64,000 bases of DNA from Hymenobacter taeanensis (GCF_013137895.1 NZ_CP053538.1:433501-497500), one strand, 5' to 3'; positions 17,306 through 27,575 are shown, counted from the stretch's first letter. Translations and numbers: made by a program. The notes: generated by a model from the letters alone, not told the origin.

Positions 17306-19165
17306 CTACTCCATCTCCTTCTCGTAAGGCAAGTTCGAAGACTGCGTTTGTGAGTAAGGAACGTTTTGCGGAATGAAATCCTCAGCAGCACCAGGCTTGC
17401 TATAATCATAGGGCCAACGGTGAACGGCTGGGATAGCACCAGGCCAGTTGCCGTGGCCAGGAACTACTGGTGTAGTCCACTCCAGCGTAGTGGAGTTCCA
17501 TGGATTCTCGCTAGCACGACGCCCCCGGAAGATGCTGTAGAAGAAGTTGAAGACAAACACAAACTGGGCGAAGAATGCCAGAATGGCCGCCACCGAGATG
17601 AATTTGTTCAGGTTGGCAAACTGGCTGAAAGTGTCAAAACCAGTCCAAGCATAATAACGGCGGGGGAAACCAGCAATACCTACATAGTGCATCGGCAGGA
17701 AAACGAGGTATACCCCGAGGAACGTCAGCCAGAAGTGAATGTACCCTAGCTTCTCGTCTAGGTGGCGACCGAACATCTTAGGGAACCAGTGATATACACC
17801 GGCAAACAAACCAAAGAAGGCTGAGCTACCCATTACCAAGTGGAAGTGAGCTACCACGAAGTAAGTGTTGTGCATCTGAATATCGAGGGCAGCGTTACCA
17901 AGAACAATACCTGTCAGGCCACCAGCAATGAACAGCGATACAAAGCCAATAGAGAACAGCATAGCCGACGTGAAACGGATGTTACCGCGCCACAGAGTGG
18001 CCAACCAGTTGAAAGTCTTTACAGCCGATGGTACTGCGATGATCAGCGTCAGGAACATAAACACCGACCCAAGGAAGGGATTCATGCCAGTCACAAACAT
18101 GTGGTGAGCCCACACAACGAACGACAGCAGAGAGATACCGATCAGGGAGCCAATCATTGCGCGGTAGCCAAAAATTGGCTTACGCGAATTGGTTGCCAGA
18201 ATTTCCGAAACCATACCCATGGCAGGCATAATTACGATGTACACCTCAGGGTGACCCAGGAACCAGAACAAGTGCTGGAACAGGATAGGCGAACCACCCG
18301 TGTTAGGCAATGCCTGACCAGCAATGTAGATATCCGAAAGGAAGAACGAAGTACCGAACGAACGGTCAAAGATCAGTAGCAGCGCTGCTGAGAACAGCAC
18401 GGGGAAGGCCAGCAGGCCTAGAATAGCAGTGAGAAAGAAAGCCCAAATAGTAAGGGGCAACTTGCTCATGCTCATACCCTGGGTACGCAGGTTAATAACT
18501 GTAGTGATGTAGTTTACACCACCTAGCAGCTGCGACACGATAAACAGTGCCATCGAAACCAACCATAGGGTCATACCAGCTCCCGAACCGGGAATTGCCT
18601 GGGGCAATGCACTCAGTGGAGGGTAGATTGTCCAGCCAGCAGCAGCAGGTCCTGTCTCAATGAACAGGGAAACAAACATGATTACGCTGGAAATAAAGAA
18701 GAACCAGTACGAGAGCATGTTCATGAAGCCCGAGGCCATATCGCGGGCACCAATCTGCAGCGGAATCAGGAAGTTGGAGAACGTACCCGATAAGCCGGCC
18801 GTCAGCACAAAGAATACCATGATGGTACCGTGCATCGTCACCAAAGCCAAGTAGAACTCAGGATTCAGCTTACCAGCTTCAATCCACTTGCCAAGTACAG
18901 GCTGAAGCCACTCAAATGTGGATTCAGGCCAGCCTAGCTGTAAGCGGAACAAGCTTGAAAGCGTACCACCGATAATTGCCCACAGCATACCCGTAATCAG
19001 GAACTGTTTGGCAATGGTCTTGTGGTCGGTGCTAAATACGTACTTCGACAGAAAACCTTGCTCGTGGTGCTCGTCGTGGTGCGTGTGCTCATTGTGCGAG
19101 ATACCAGGCTCGGTTACACCGGCCCCACCCTGCACTTGAGCTTGATTAGAAAGATTAGCAGCCAT
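17306..19165 (-). CDS. ctaD: Cytochrome c oxidase subunit I
   Basis: The 619-residue catalytic subunit of an aa3-type heme-copper oxidase. Ligand motifs are intact: the heme a His in MHGTIMVFF, the CuB His and cross-linked Tyr in GHPEVYIVIMP, the CuB pair in VWAHHMFVTGM, and the two heme ligands in TYFVVAHFHLVMG. The N-terminal tail is His-rich (HNEHTHHDEHHEQG) and probably cytoplasmic. The C-terminal region has one or two extra helices and a soluble tail ending near LPYEKEME. It is 25 bp behind cox2 and is the last gene of the act operon, followed by two terminators. It reduces O2 to water and pumps protons in the inner membrane. Confidence 0.97.
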   Translation of the reverse strand: MAANLSNQAQVQGGAGVTEPGISHNEHTHHDEHHEQGFLSKYVFSTDHKTIAKQFLITGMLWAIIGGTLSSLFRLQLGWPESTFEWLQPVLGKWIEAGKLNPEFYLALVTMHGTIMVFFVLTAGLSGTFSNFLIPLQIGARDMASGFMNMLSYWFFFISSVIMFVSLFIETGPAAAGWTIYPPLSALPQAIPGSGAGMTLWLVSMALFIVSQLLGGVNYITTVINLRTQGMSMSKLPLTIWAFFLTAILGLLAFPVLFSAALLLIFDRSFGTSFFLSDIYIAGQALPNTGGSPILFQHLFWFLGHPEVYIVIMPAMGMVSEILATNSRKPIFGYRAMIGSLIGISLLSFVVWAHHMFVTGMNPFLGSVFMFLTLIIAVPSAVKTFNWLATLWRGNIRFTSAMLFSIGFVSLFIAGGLTGIVLGNAALDIQMHNTYFVVAHFHLVMGSSAFFGLFAGVYHWFPKMFGRHLDEKLGYIHFWLTFLGVYLVFLPMHYVGIAGFPRRYYAWTGFDTFSQFANLNKFISVAAILAFFAQFVFVFNFFYSIFRGRRASENPWNSTTLEWTTPVVPGHGNWPGAIPAVHRWPYDYSKPGAAEDFIPQNVPYSQTQSSNLPYEKEME

Positions 19166-19190
19166 ATGAGAAGCGTGCGTTTAGAGAAAA

Positions 19191-20048
19191 TTAAAGCGAA
19201 GCATTAGCAGCAGGTACTACTGCGGCGGCAGGAATTGCCGCTGCTTTGCTAGCTAACTTATTCGTCTTTTGCTTAAAGCTAGCCAGAATATCTGGGTTCT
19301 GCTCCGAGAAAGACTTCTGCTGAGAGAACCATGCAACGTAGTCATCTGGTTCGTCTACTACAATGTTTAGTTTCATGGCGAAGTGTCCCCGACCGCAGAT
19401 CTGGTTGCAAGCCAGTTCATAGTTGAATTTCGGATTACCCGTTTGAGCACGCATCTCATCCGTAGTCTTGGTTGGAGTAAACCAAAACTTGGTAGGCATA
19501 CCAGGAACTGCATACATCTGCACACGGAAGTGTGGCATGTAAACAGCGTGCAATACATCGCGTGAACGAATGCGCAGCAGCACGGGGTGGCCTTTAGGTA
19601 CGTGAATCTCGGGAGCAACAAAGTCATCTAGGCCACTCTGGTCGCTCAGGTCAAAACCAAACTCGTTGGTAGCATCAATCAGACGATAATTTACCACACC
19701 CAGCTTTTGGTCGCGACCAGGGTAACGAACCAGCCAGTTGAACTGCTTACCCATTACCTCTAGTACGACTGCATCCTTAGGAGCTGGACCCATAATACGA
19801 GACCACTCTTTCCAACCAGCGAATACTAGGCCTGCCATTACAATGGCGGGAATCAGCGTCCAAATGATTTCAATTTTGTTGTTATGCGGGAAGAAGAACG
19901 CACGGCGACCTTCTTTGTGCTGGTACTTATAAGAGTACACAAACAGCAGGATATGCGTGAGAGCAAACACGATGCCCAGGATGATCATAGTCGTCCAGAA
20001 CATCCGCTCTGTGGCATGACCGTGTACGGAGGCAATCGGAGGGTTCAT
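19191..20048 (-). CDS. ctaC: Cytochrome c oxidase subunit II, main part (frame split from its N-terminus)
   Basis: A 285-residue reading frame holding most of Cox2: the second membrane helix (MFWTTMIILGIVFALTHILLF), the periplasmic cupredoxin domain with HAVYMPHFR, and the CuA signature CNQICGRGHFAMKLN. No CxxCH is present, so it is an aa3-type rather than caa3-type subunit. The start at ATG 20048 (MNPPIASVHGHA) lies inside the normal protein: the first helix and about 70 residues sit in another frame at 20045-20257. Adding one base to the run of seven C at 20089-20095 joins the two frames through GAAFIWSFVDNFDKMNPPIA. The CuA site would still be made from the downstream start, but the first anchor would be missing. 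Confidence 0.9.
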   Translation of the reverse strand: MNPPIASVHGHATERMFWTTMIILGIVFALTHILLFVYSYKYQHKEGRRAFFFPHNNKIEIIWTLIPAIVMAGLVFAGWKEWSRIMGPAPKDAVVLEVMGKQFNWLVRYPGRDQKLGVVNYRLIDATNEFGFDLSDQSGLDDFVAPEIHVPKGHPVLLRIRSRDVLHAVYMPHFRVQMYAVPGMPTKFWFTPTKTTDEMRAQTGNPKFNYELACNQICGRGHFAMKLNIVVDEPDDYVAWFSQQKSFSEQNPDILASFKQKTNKLASKAAAIPAAAVVPAANASL

Positions 20049-20257
20049 CTTGTCGAAGTTGTCAACAAAAGACCAAATGAAAGCCGCTCCCCCCCTACCA
20101 AAAAGAGAAGAAAGAGGATAGCGTTAACACGGTTACTTACTCCTACTTCGCGCGTTGTGCTACCCGAGAAGATGGAGGTCAGAATCTGGAGACGGAACAG
20201 CAAGCCGAAAACGACTAGCAGCAGCGCCAATACCAGAAGAATACCAAGTGCAGTCAT
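20045..20257 (-). pseudogene. N-terminal fragment of cytochrome c oxidase subunit II (frameshifted)
   Basis: A 70-residue frame from ATG 20257 (MTALGILLVLALLLVVFGLL) encodes the usual Bacteroidota Cox2 N-terminus: helix, RLQILTSIFSGS segment, then the start of the second hydrophobic stretch (NRVNAILFLLFLVGG). It then leaves frame at a G7 tract on the minus strand (20089-20095) and stops at 20045 after a non-conserved tail. One extra G (G8) or loss of two (G5) restores the frame into the 19191-20048 sequence to give one protein of about 355 residues. A sequencing or assembly error in the homopolymer, a real mutation, or slippage are all possible. An upstream extension to 20335 is not conserved-looking. 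Confidence 0.8.
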
Positions 20258-20350
20258 GAGAAAGGGGTAAGCTGAAACTGTTAGAGATTTGAAGAGGGAA
20301 ACAGGACTTTGAATTCCCTGCTCCCCTCCTCTCACTACTCATGTCTATGA

Positions 20351-21688
20351 TTAGGTCGTATGGTGCACACTTTCATCCAAGAATGGATGGTGAACTGGCA
20401 CCAAAGAGGCCTGTGATAGGCGTTTGGTCATCAAGAGTAAGAAGGAACCTAGGAATACCAAGGCTGTTCCAATCTCTATGATAAACCCATTCTCAGCCTG
20501 CATAGTTGCTGGCATGATCATTAAATAAAAGTCAAACCAGTGGCCAATCAGAATGGCAACACAGACGATCTTTAACATGATCATCTGACGCTTCGCATCC
20601 CGTGTCATAAGAACAAGGAAAGGGAAAGCGAAGTTGATGAATAAGTTAAAAAAGAAGATCCACGTGTACTGACCATTGAAGCCGCCCAGACGCTGATTGT
20701 AGTAAACAGCCTCTTCAGGAAGGTTGGCGTACCAAATCAGCATGAACTGCGAGAACCACACGTAGGTCCAGAAGATGCTGAAGCCGAACATAAACTTACC
20801 TAAGTCATGCAGATGGCTTTCTTTGATATAGGGCATATACCCAGCCTGCTTCAGGAATATTACGCACAGTGTAGTTGCAGCAATTCCCGATACCCACCAG
20901 GATGCAAACACGTACCAGCCGAACATGGTTGAGAACCAGTGAGTGTCAATTGACATTACCCAGTCCCAGGCCGACATAGAAGAAGACACTGCGAAAAGCA
21001 CTAAGAATAAAGCCGAAGCTGTAATGCTCTTATGGAAGTACTCAGTGCCGCCATTCAAATCTTCTTCTAGAGACAGGTTGCGCAGCTTATTAGTAAATAC
21101 TACCCAGATGATGATGTACGAAATCGTACGAATCAGGTAAAAAGGTATGCTAAGGAAGCCAGACTTGCCTGCGATGATAGCATCATAGTTAGCATTACCC
21201 TTTTCCATGATACCTGGCAGAGTCCAATGGAAGATATCGTGGTTAAATAATCCTATGAAAAAGATTACAACCATCAGAATACCACCGGGCAGTACCCAAG
21301 CGCTGAGGGCTTCGTTGATCCGCTTAATTAAAACAGACCAGCCAGCGTAGGCCACATATTGGATGGCCATAAACACGGTTCCAATCACAGATACTCCTGT
21401 GAAGAAAACGTTATTGTGCCACAGGCTGACAATGAAACGTTTCAACCAGACAGGGCTACCATGATGGGCTGTGCCTTCATGACCTGCCGTGCTATGCCCG
21501 CCAGCTGCAGCATGAGCGGACACCGCACCTTCATGGTGTTCTGCACCAATGCCTAAAGCAGCTACAATCAACCCAATAGCCAGCAACACTACGCCGGCTA
21601 CGATGATGGTAATAAATCGTTTACGTGCATTCGGCGAAACCTCCAGGTATTCAGCCGTCACGTTTTCGTGATGGGTCAGAGTTGCCAT
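20351..21688 (-). CDS. actF: Alternative complex III subunit F (quinol:cytochrome c oxidoreductase membrane subunit)
   Basis: A 445-residue polytopic membrane protein of the ACIII ActF type (related to ActC and NrfD). About ten helices; recognisable segments include FFTGVSVIGTVFMAIQYVAY, AWVLPGGILMVVIFFIGL, AWDWVMSIDTHWFSTMFGWYVF and WTYVWFSQFMLIWYANLPEE. The N-terminal part has a His/Ala-rich periplasmic loop (EHHEGAVSAHAAAGGH). ActF helps form the menaquinol-oxidising membrane core. It follows actE by 6 bp and precedes cox2, the standard order of a supercomplex operon. Confidence 0.93.
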   Translation of the reverse strand: MATLTHHENVTAEYLEVSPNARKRFITIIVAGVVLLAIGLIVAALGIGAEHHEGAVSAHAAAGGHSTAGHEGTAHHGSPVWLKRFIVSLWHNNVFFTGVSVIGTVFMAIQYVAYAGWSVLIKRINEALSAWVLPGGILMVVIFFIGLFNHDIFHWTLPGIMEKGNANYDAIIAGKSGFLSIPFYLIRTISYIIIWVVFTNKLRNLSLEEDLNGGTEYFHKSITASALFLVLFAVSSSMSAWDWVMSIDTHWFSTMFGWYVFASWWVSGIAATTLCVIFLKQAGYMPYIKESHLHDLGKFMFGFSIFWTYVWFSQFMLIWYANLPEEAVYYNQRLGGFNGQYTWIFFFNLFINFAFPFLVLMTRDAKRQMIMLKIVCVAILIGHWFDFYLMIMPATMQAENGFIIEIGTALVFLGSFLLLMTKRLSQASLVPVHHPFLDESVHHTT

Positions 21689-21694
21689 ATTGAG

Positions 21695-22429
21695 TTAGTT
21701 CGCCGTTCCGTTACGTGCCTTGTCACCTTGAGCAGGAGTAGTAGAAGCCTTACCGGCTTGAGCCTCACCTACTGGGCTTTGATTTAAAGGCTCAGTGGTT
21801 TGTGCTGTGTCAGTAGCCGAAGCGCCTTTAGAAGCCAGAAAGTCAGTTAGCCCATCAGGACCTTTGCCGAGTTGTAGTACACGTACATACATGGCAATCT
21901 TCCAGCGTTCTTCTGGGTTTACCTGAGAACCATGTGGCATCATACGGCCCTTGCCCCACTGAATTACATGGTAGATGTGGCCCTCGTTCATGGTTTTGTA
22001 AGCACCCGTCGAGTAGTTAGGCACCCCCTTGAACTTTACTCCAACTGGACCCTGACCATCACCTTGTTCACCATGGCAATGTTGGCAGTTACGAGTATAA
22101 AGAGTCTGGCCTTCTGCCAAATTAGCTTTAGTGTAAGCAAAAGGCTCGTTCAGAACCTTCTCAGCTATACCAATGCTATCCTTACCGATATGCGTGAAAT
22201 AGTTGAGCTTACCGCGGGGCACTGTACCGATGGCAGGAGTCCGCATGTTCAGGCCCATTGGGTTCACCTTATTGGCGCTTTCCTGCTTCAGCGGCTCGTA
22301 AGGAATTGAGTAGTACATCTCCGGAGCGTATTCCACTCCTGGATCATCGGCGCGGTTGCAAGCGGTGGTGAACACCGATGCCAGCAGTACCGCCGACGCT
22401 TGCAGAGTTATTTTCAGCGAATGCGTCAT
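21695..22429 (-). CDS. actE: Alternative complex III subunit E, monoheme cytochrome c lipoprotein
   Basis: A 244-residue protein starting with a type II signal (SLKITLQASAVLLASVFTTACNRA, lipobox TTAC). The mature domain carries one c-type heme motif, CQHCHGEQGDG, with downstream MMPHGSQV providing a likely axial Met. The C-terminal 60 residues are Thr/Ala/Gln-rich and probably disordered. ActE is thought to carry electrons from ActA towards the oxidase. The start overlaps the actD stop by one base (22429), showing translational coupling. Confidence 0.93.
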   Translation of the reverse strand: MTHSLKITLQASAVLLASVFTTACNRADDPGVEYAPEMYYSIPYEPLKQESANKVNPMGLNMRTPAIGTVPRGKLNYFTHIGKDSIGIAEKVLNEPFAYTKANLAEGQTLYTRNCQHCHGEQGDGQGPVGVKFKGVPNYSTGAYKTMNEGHIYHVIQWGKGRMMPHGSQVNPEERWKIAMYVRVLQLGKGPDGLTDFLASKGASATDTAQTTEPLNQSPVGEAQAGKASTTPAQGDKARNGTAN

Positions 22430-22953
22430 TAGAACTTAGACATTTCTTTTTGGTTCACCTCCGAAGCACCATTGTCACGCAGCAGCTGAGACAGTTTAGT
22501 CATGTCAGTGTTTTCATTCACTTCAATGGCCATCACAAATTTGTCGTCAGTTGAGCGTACGTCCAGTACTGGTGTTTTCCAACGTGGATACAGCTTGCTG
22601 ATGGTATAAAAGGTAATTACCATACCATGGCAGCAAAAAAGTACCGTTAGCTCAAAGGATACAGGGATGAAAGCGGGTAACGCAATGTGTGGTTTACCGC
22701 CAATGATCATTGGCCAGTCAAAGCCCAGTGTATAAATCTGTAGCCACAGGGCGAAGCACAAACCAGTCAGGCCGAAAAAGAAAGCCGCAATTGGTAACCG
22801 CGAACGTTCGATACCAAGAGCATCATCGATGCCGTGGATGGGGAACGGGGTAAAGACCTCGTAGATTTTGACGCCCGCTTCACGGACGTTCTCAACAGCG
22901 TGCAACAGCACGTCTTCGTCGTCGAAGATGCCGAGGGCGAAGCGCTTAGTCAT
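22429..22953 (-). CDS. actD: Alternative complex III subunit D (DUF3341)
   Basis: A 174-residue protein with two membrane helices ([20 protein letters not shown] and [20 protein letters not shown]) of the DUF3341 family. N-terminal soluble part begins [20 protein letters not shown], typical of ActD. The [19 protein letters not shown] loop is conserved-looking. It has no redox centre; it supports the ActC/ActF membrane core. It overlaps actC by 8 bp and actE by 1 bp, so the three genes are tightly coupled. Confidence 0.93.
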   Translation of the reverse strand: MTKRFALGIFDDEDVLLHAVENVREAGVKIYEVFTPFPIHGIDDALGIERSRLPIAAFFFGLTGLCFALWLQIYTLGFDWPMIIGGKPHIALPAFIPVSFELTVLFCCHGMVITFYTISKLYPRWKTPVLDVRSTDDKFVMAIEVNENTDMTKLSQLLRDNGASEVNQKEMSKF

Positions 22954-24406
22954 GCTTATCGTAGTTTACAGGAGCCGAAGCCGGAACCCCGTGGGTGGAG
23001 GTTTGATGTGTCGTGGGAGCATGATGAGGATCATGGCCAGTATAAGTTGGGCCATTATCCACTGTGTACTTCAGCACCGACTTCACTTCTGCCATGTTGA
23101 TTACCGGGAAGAACTTGGCAAACAACAGGAACAAGGTGAAGAACAGGCCTATCGTACCCACATAGATGCCAATATCGATGATAGTAGGCGAGAACATTGC
23201 CCAGCTCGATGGCAGGTAGTCGCGGTGCAGCGAGGTCACGATAATTACAAAGCGCTCGAACCACATACCAATGTTCACAATGATCGACAGGATGAAGGTC
23301 AGTGGAATGCTGTAGCGCACCCGACGAATCCACACCAGCTGCGGCGTAATTACGTTACAGGTCATCATCGACCAGTAAGCCCACCAGTAAGGACCGGTGG
23401 CACGGTTAATGAAAGCGTACTGCTCAAATTCAACCTGAGAATACCAAGCAATAAAGAACTCGGTGATGTAGGCCACACCTACGATAGAACCTGTTACCAT
23501 CATGATCTTATTCATGAGGGCAATGTGCTCAATGGTTATATAGTCTTCCAGTTTGAATACTACCCTAGTGATAAGCATCAGGGTAAGTACCATAGCAAAG
23601 CCCGAGAAGATAGCACCTGCTACGAAGTAGGGAGGAAAGATAGTCGTGTGCCAACCTGGAACCACTGAGGTTGCAAAGTCCATCGATACGATAGTGTGTA
23701 CCGAAAGTACCAGTGGCGTAGACACACCAGCCAGGATCAGCGAAACGGTTTCGTAACGTGACCAATGCTTAGCGGAGCCTTTCCAGCCCATGCTCAGTAG
23801 CGAGTAGGCCACTTTAGCAATTGGACCCTTAGCACGGTCGCGGATGGTAGCGAAGTCAGGAACCAGACCCGTGTACCAAAATACCAGCGATACGGTGAAA
23901 TAGGTTGAGATGGCAAACACGTCCCACAGCAGCGGTGAGTTGAAGTTTACCCACAGCGAACCAAATGTGTTCTGAAGAGGGAACACCCAGTAAGCAAGCC
24001 ACGGACGGCCCATGTGCAATACTGGGAACATAGCGGCGCAGATTACGGCGAAGATCGTCATAGCTTCTGCAGCGCGGTTGATAGAAGTCCGCCACTTTTG
24101 ACGGAACAGCAGCAATACTGCTGAAATGAGGGTACCAGCGTGACCAATACCTACCCACCACACGAAGTTGGTGATGTCCCAGGCCCAGCCAACAGTTTTA
24201 TTGAGTCCCCATTCACCGATACCATACCAAAGGGTACGATATACGGAGTAGAAGAATACGCCGAGAAGAACAAGGGCGACGCTCAGGGCGGCCATCCACC
24301 GGATATTGGGGGCGGCTTCAACCTGGCGACACACGTCCTGGGTGACGTCATGGTACGTTTTCCCCCCGGTTACGAGCGGCTCCCGTACAGGCGATACGTG
24401 CTGCAT
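22946..24406 (-). CDS. actC: Alternative complex III subunit C (NrfD/PsrC-like)
   Basis: A 486-residue NrfD-family membrane subunit with about ten helices. Visible segments: [56 protein letters not shown], and [20 protein letters not shown]. These match the quinol-binding ActC/PsrC type. The C-terminus has a His-rich tail ([18 protein letters not shown]). It takes electrons from menaquinol into the ActB iron-sulphur chain. It starts 76 bp after actB and overlaps actD. Confidence 0.95.
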   Translation of the reverse strand: MQHVSPVREPLVTGGKTYHDVTQDVCRQVEAAPNIRWMAALSVALVLLGVFFYSVYRTLWYGIGEWGLNKTVGWAWDITNFVWWVGIGHAGTLISAVLLLFRQKWRTSINRAAEAMTIFAVICAAMFPVLHMGRPWLAYWVFPLQNTFGSLWVNFNSPLLWDVFAISTYFTVSLVFWYTGLVPDFATIRDRAKGPIAKVAYSLLSMGWKGSAKHWSRYETVSLILAGVSTPLVLSVHTIVSMDFATSVVPGWHTTIFPPYFVAGAIFSGFAMVLTLMLITRVVFKLEDYITIEHIALMNKIMMVTGSIVGVAYITEFFIAWYSQVEFEQYAFINRATGPYWWAYWSMMTCNVITPQLVWIRRVRYSIPLTFILSIIVNIGMWFERFVIIVTSLHRDYLPSSWAMFSPTIIDIGIYVGTIGLFFTLFLLFAKFFPVINMAEVKSVLKYTVDNGPTYTGHDPHHAPTTHQTSTHGVPASAPVNYDKHD

Positions 24407-24482
24407 ATGTTTAGACTTAAAGGAGTAAACGGGAAGGGCTATCTAGCACTAGGCCACCTGGCCCTCCCCTATGGCTCTGTTT

Positions 24483-27400
24483 CTAGGCGTTACGAACTTC
24501 TGATTCCGTGTTACGAATCTTCGTCAGATACGTGACGTTTGGCTGAACATTGATCGAATCAAGCACGTGGAAAGCACGCTCTCCATCTTCACGACGCATG
24601 ATTTGCGCAATGCGGGAGTTAGGATCACGCATGTCACCGAATACAATGGCTTGGGTGGGGCAGGACTGAGCACAAGCCGAAACAATCTCACCATCCTGAG
24701 GACGACGCTTTTGCTTCTTGGCCTCCAGCTTACCAAGCTGAATCCGCTGTACGCAGAAAGAGCACTTCTCCATTACACCACGAGCGCGTACTGTTACATC
24801 GGGGTTCAGCACCATCCGGCCGAGGTCAGTGAACATGTGACCGTTCACTGTTTCGAACTTCTCATTAGAGTAGTACGAGAACCAGTTGAAGCGACGAACC
24901 TTGTATGGGCAGTTGTTAGCACAGTAACGAGTACCAACGCAACGGTTGTAGGTCATCTGGTTGAGACCTTCCGAGCTGTGAGTGGTAGCTAGTACCGGGC
25001 ACACCGTTTCACAGGGAGCGTGGTTACAATGCTGACACATAATGGGCTGGAAAATCACCTTCGGGTTGTCTGAAGGGTGCTCCATGGCTTCGTAAGTATC
25101 CAACTTGCCCTTGGTCTCAAAATCCTCTTTGTGGGCATCAGAGCTGTAGTAGCGGTCGATACGGATCCAGTGCATTTCGCGCCGGTTGAGCACCTCTTGC
25201 TTACCCACAACTGCAACGTTATTCTCCACTTGGCAACCGATTACACAGGAACCGCAGCCAATGCAGGAGTTCAGGTCAATTACCATCCCCCAGTGGTGGT
25301 TCTTGTACTCGTAATCTTGCCACAAGGAAACCTTGTTGGGCTTTTGCGGCCCATCAGGAGTAGAGATAGTCTCGTACTCCGTTACGTCCTTGGGATCTTT
25401 AATATAGTCAGCCAGCGAAGCCTCTTGTACCACAGCCTTACGGTCCATGATAGTGTGGTGAGTCTGGGTCTGAGCAATTGGTGATTTAGCTTCCGTGTCC
25501 TTAATGTCAACTCCATTTGTGTAGAGAATAACATCGTTACGCACAGCGGAGAGGGGCAGTACGTTTGCACCTACCCCATCAGCTACTTTGCCAGCATTGG
25601 TACGGCCATAACCTAAGGCAATACTTACAGCACCATCAGCCTGACCTGGCTGAATTAATACGGGCAGCTCGATAGTTTTACCGTTAGCGCTAACCTGCAC
25701 TACATCACCCTGCTCCCATTTACGTTCAACCGCCATTTTGCGGGGTACTGCAACGTAGTTGCCCCAAGTAGCTTTTGATACCGGATCAGGCAGTTCTTGG
25801 AGCCAAGGGTTGTTAGCATAAATGTTTGCACCACTACCAACACCTACTTTCTCGTAGATAGTAAGCTCAATGCCTGATGGCTTGGGAGCTGATTTAATAG
25901 CTGCAATAGCACTAGTTACATCCAGTGCTGGTGCCACTCGGGCAGCAGGTGCTGGTGAAGCTGTACCGAGAGCCACGCCATCGTGCACAGCTTTATCCCA
26001 TGCCTTTTGAAAGTTACCACCTAGAACGCCCTTCCACTGATTGCGGAGGAAATTGTAGTAGGTTGTTGGGCTTCCGGCCCAAGCCAAGAGGGAATCCTGA
26101 GCTTGGCGAGTAGCGAACAAAGGCGTTATCACTGGCTGAGCTAAGCTCAAATAGCCGCGCTTTGGCTCGTAGTCGTTCCACGACTCCAGGAAGTTATGAT
26201 CGGGCACAGCGTATGTGCACAAAACACCTGTTTCATCTAAACGGTCGTTTAGAGAAATGGTAGTCTTGACTTTCTTGATACCGGCAACCACCTGTTCAGC
26301 CAGAGGATGGTCATAGGCTGGGTTGGCATTATAGAAGATAACAGCGCCTACTTGGCCACCATTCATCTCGCGTACTAAACGAGCCATACGCGCATCATCT
26401 CCCTGACGGATCATGGAAGGGTTAGCAGCATCTACAGCCGTTGAGCCCAAAGTCTGGTTGATAGCAGCAACAAGCGTTTGAACAGCCGGGTCGTTAGAGC
26501 CCGATACCACCAGCGCTGCACCACGAGCATTCTTTAGCTCCTGAGCGGCTTTAGCTAGTTGCTTGCTACTGTCATTATAGCTGGAAGCAGAGCCTCCACC
26601 CACAATAGCGTTGTACAATGCCAGCACTACTTCACCTTGCATTGAAGGCTTCACAGACACCCGCACATCGGCGTTAGAACCCGTTAGAGTCAGAGCCGAC
26701 TCGAACTGGTAGTGGCGCGACATATCGCGCTTTTCACTAGAAACCTTACGGTTTGTGATGTACTGCTGAGCGTACTCTACTGGCGAAAGCCAAGTACCTA
26801 GGAAATCAGCGCCTACGCTTACAATTACACGCGCTTTGCTGAAATCATAAGAGGGCAATACCCCACCGTTCGCCTGCACTAAGCCCGATGCCGAATTTAC
26901 ATCGTACATCACATGCTCGGTGCTTGGGTAGCGGGAAGCAAACTCAGCAATTACCTTCTTGGTAGAGGGGCTGATGATTGTGGGGGAAACAATGGCAATC
27001 TTACCAGCGGTGCTAGCGAGAGCAGCACGGATTTCCTGATCAACCTGATCACGATCAGTCTTTACGTGCTCATTGCCTTTTTTAACGGCAAAGTGCTGCA
27101 AACGACCACCATCATATAGGCTCAAAACAGCTGCCTGCGCGCGTGCCGACAAACCGCCGCGTGTGATAGGGGATTCAGGGTTGCCCTCAAACTTGATTGG
27201 GCGGCCTTCACGGGTTTTCACCAGGATGCTGTTGTAATCCTGGCCAATAAAAAACGTGGAAGCATAAAAGTTTGCAATTCCTGGATCTACCTCTTCTGGT
27301 TTGTTGAGGTACGGAATTGCCTTTCTGATGGGGGTTTCGCAGCTGGCGAGGGTAGCGGCGGCAATGCCGAAGCCCATGAGCTTAAGAAAGTCGCGGCGGG

Positions 27401-27539
27401 GGGCCACCGTGGCATCCGAAGCACCATGAGCTTCCTTCACCGGCAGGAAGTCTGCAAACTCCGTGAGTGCATTCTTCATGAACTCCGGTGAGTTCTCCAG
27501 TTCCTCAATTCCCTTCCAGTACTTAGGCGACTCTTGCAT
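24483..27539 (-). CDS. actB: Alternative complex III subunit B (Tat-exported molybdopterin-like and iron-sulphur protein)
   Basis: A 1018-residue protein. ATG 27539 (MQESPKYWKGIEELEN) is chosen; a TTG start 66 bases upstream would read through short repeats. A Tat motif RRDFLK begins at about residue 48 and is followed by a hydrophobic stretch ending in ASC, so Tat export and lipid anchoring are likely. The N-terminal 700 residues resemble the molybdopterin oxidoreductase fold, but ActB of this complex binds no cofactor there. The C-terminal ferredoxin domain has four Cys clusters: CIGCGSCVIGC, CQHCNHAPCETVC, CVGTRYCANNC and CSFCVQRIQ with CAQSC. These fit three [4Fe-4S] and one [3Fe-4S] in known ACIII. 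Confidence 0.95.
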   Translation of the reverse strand: MQESPKYWKGIEELENSPEFMKNALTEFADFLPVKEAHGASDATVAPRRDFLKLMGFGIAAATLASCETPIRKAIPYLNKPEEVDPGIANFYASTFFIGQDYNSILVKTREGRPIKFEGNPESPITRGGLSARAQAAVLSLYDGGRLQHFAVKKGNEHVKTDRDQVDQEIRAALASTAGKIAIVSPTIISPSTKKVIAEFASRYPSTEHVMYDVNSASGLVQANGGVLPSYDFSKARVIVSVGADFLGTWLSPVEYAQQYITNRKVSSEKRDMSRHYQFESALTLTGSNADVRVSVKPSMQGEVVLALYNAIVGGGSASSYNDSSKQLAKAAQELKNARGAALVVSGSNDPAVQTLVAAINQTLGSTAVDAANPSMIRQGDDARMARLVREMNGGQVGAVIFYNANPAYDHPLAEQVVAGIKKVKTTISLNDRLDETGVLCTYAVPDHNFLESWNDYEPKRGYLSLAQPVITPLFATRQAQDSLLAWAGSPTTYYNFLRNQWKGVLGGNFQKAWDKAVHDGVALGTASPAPAARVAPALDVTSAIAAIKSAPKPSGIELTIYEKVGVGSGANIYANNPWLQELPDPVSKATWGNYVAVPRKMAVERKWEQGDVVQVSANGKTIELPVLIQPGQADGAVSIALGYGRTNAGKVADGVGANVLPLSAVRNDVILYTNGVDIKDTEAKSPIAQTQTHHTIMDRKAVVQEASLADYIKDPKDVTEYETISTPDGPQKPNKVSLWQDYEYKNHHWGMVIDLNSCIGCGSCVIGCQVENNVAVVGKQEVLNRREMHWIRIDRYYSSDAHKEDFETKGKLDTYEAMEHPSDNPKVIFQPIMCQHCNHAPCETVCPVLATTHSSEGLNQMTYNRCVGTRYCANNCPYKVRRFNWFSYYSNEKFETVNGHMFTDLGRMVLNPDVTVRARGVMEKCSFCVQRIQLGKLEAKKQKRRPQDGEIVSACAQSCPTQAIVFGDMRDPNSRIAQIMRREDGERAFHVLDSINVQPNVTYLTKIRNTESEVRNA

Positions 27540-27545
27540 TTGTTT

Positions 27546-27575
27546 AGGGGACTTAGGGTCTTGGGGACTTGGGGT
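27546..27575. repeat. Short degenerate tandem repeat before actB
   Basis: The stretch 27546-27575 is made of diverged 8-9 base units, AGGGGACTT, AGGGTCTT, GGGGACTT, GGGGT. It lies immediately upstream of the actB start codon on the coding strand and is unlike the surrounding sequence. Such units can expand or contract; any effect on actB translation is conjecture. Confidence 0.55.

Noticed and set aside
27546..27575. Possible CRISPR-like or regulatory array before actB
   Set aside because: Only short degenerate units of 8-9 bases and no spacers; reported as a simple repeat.
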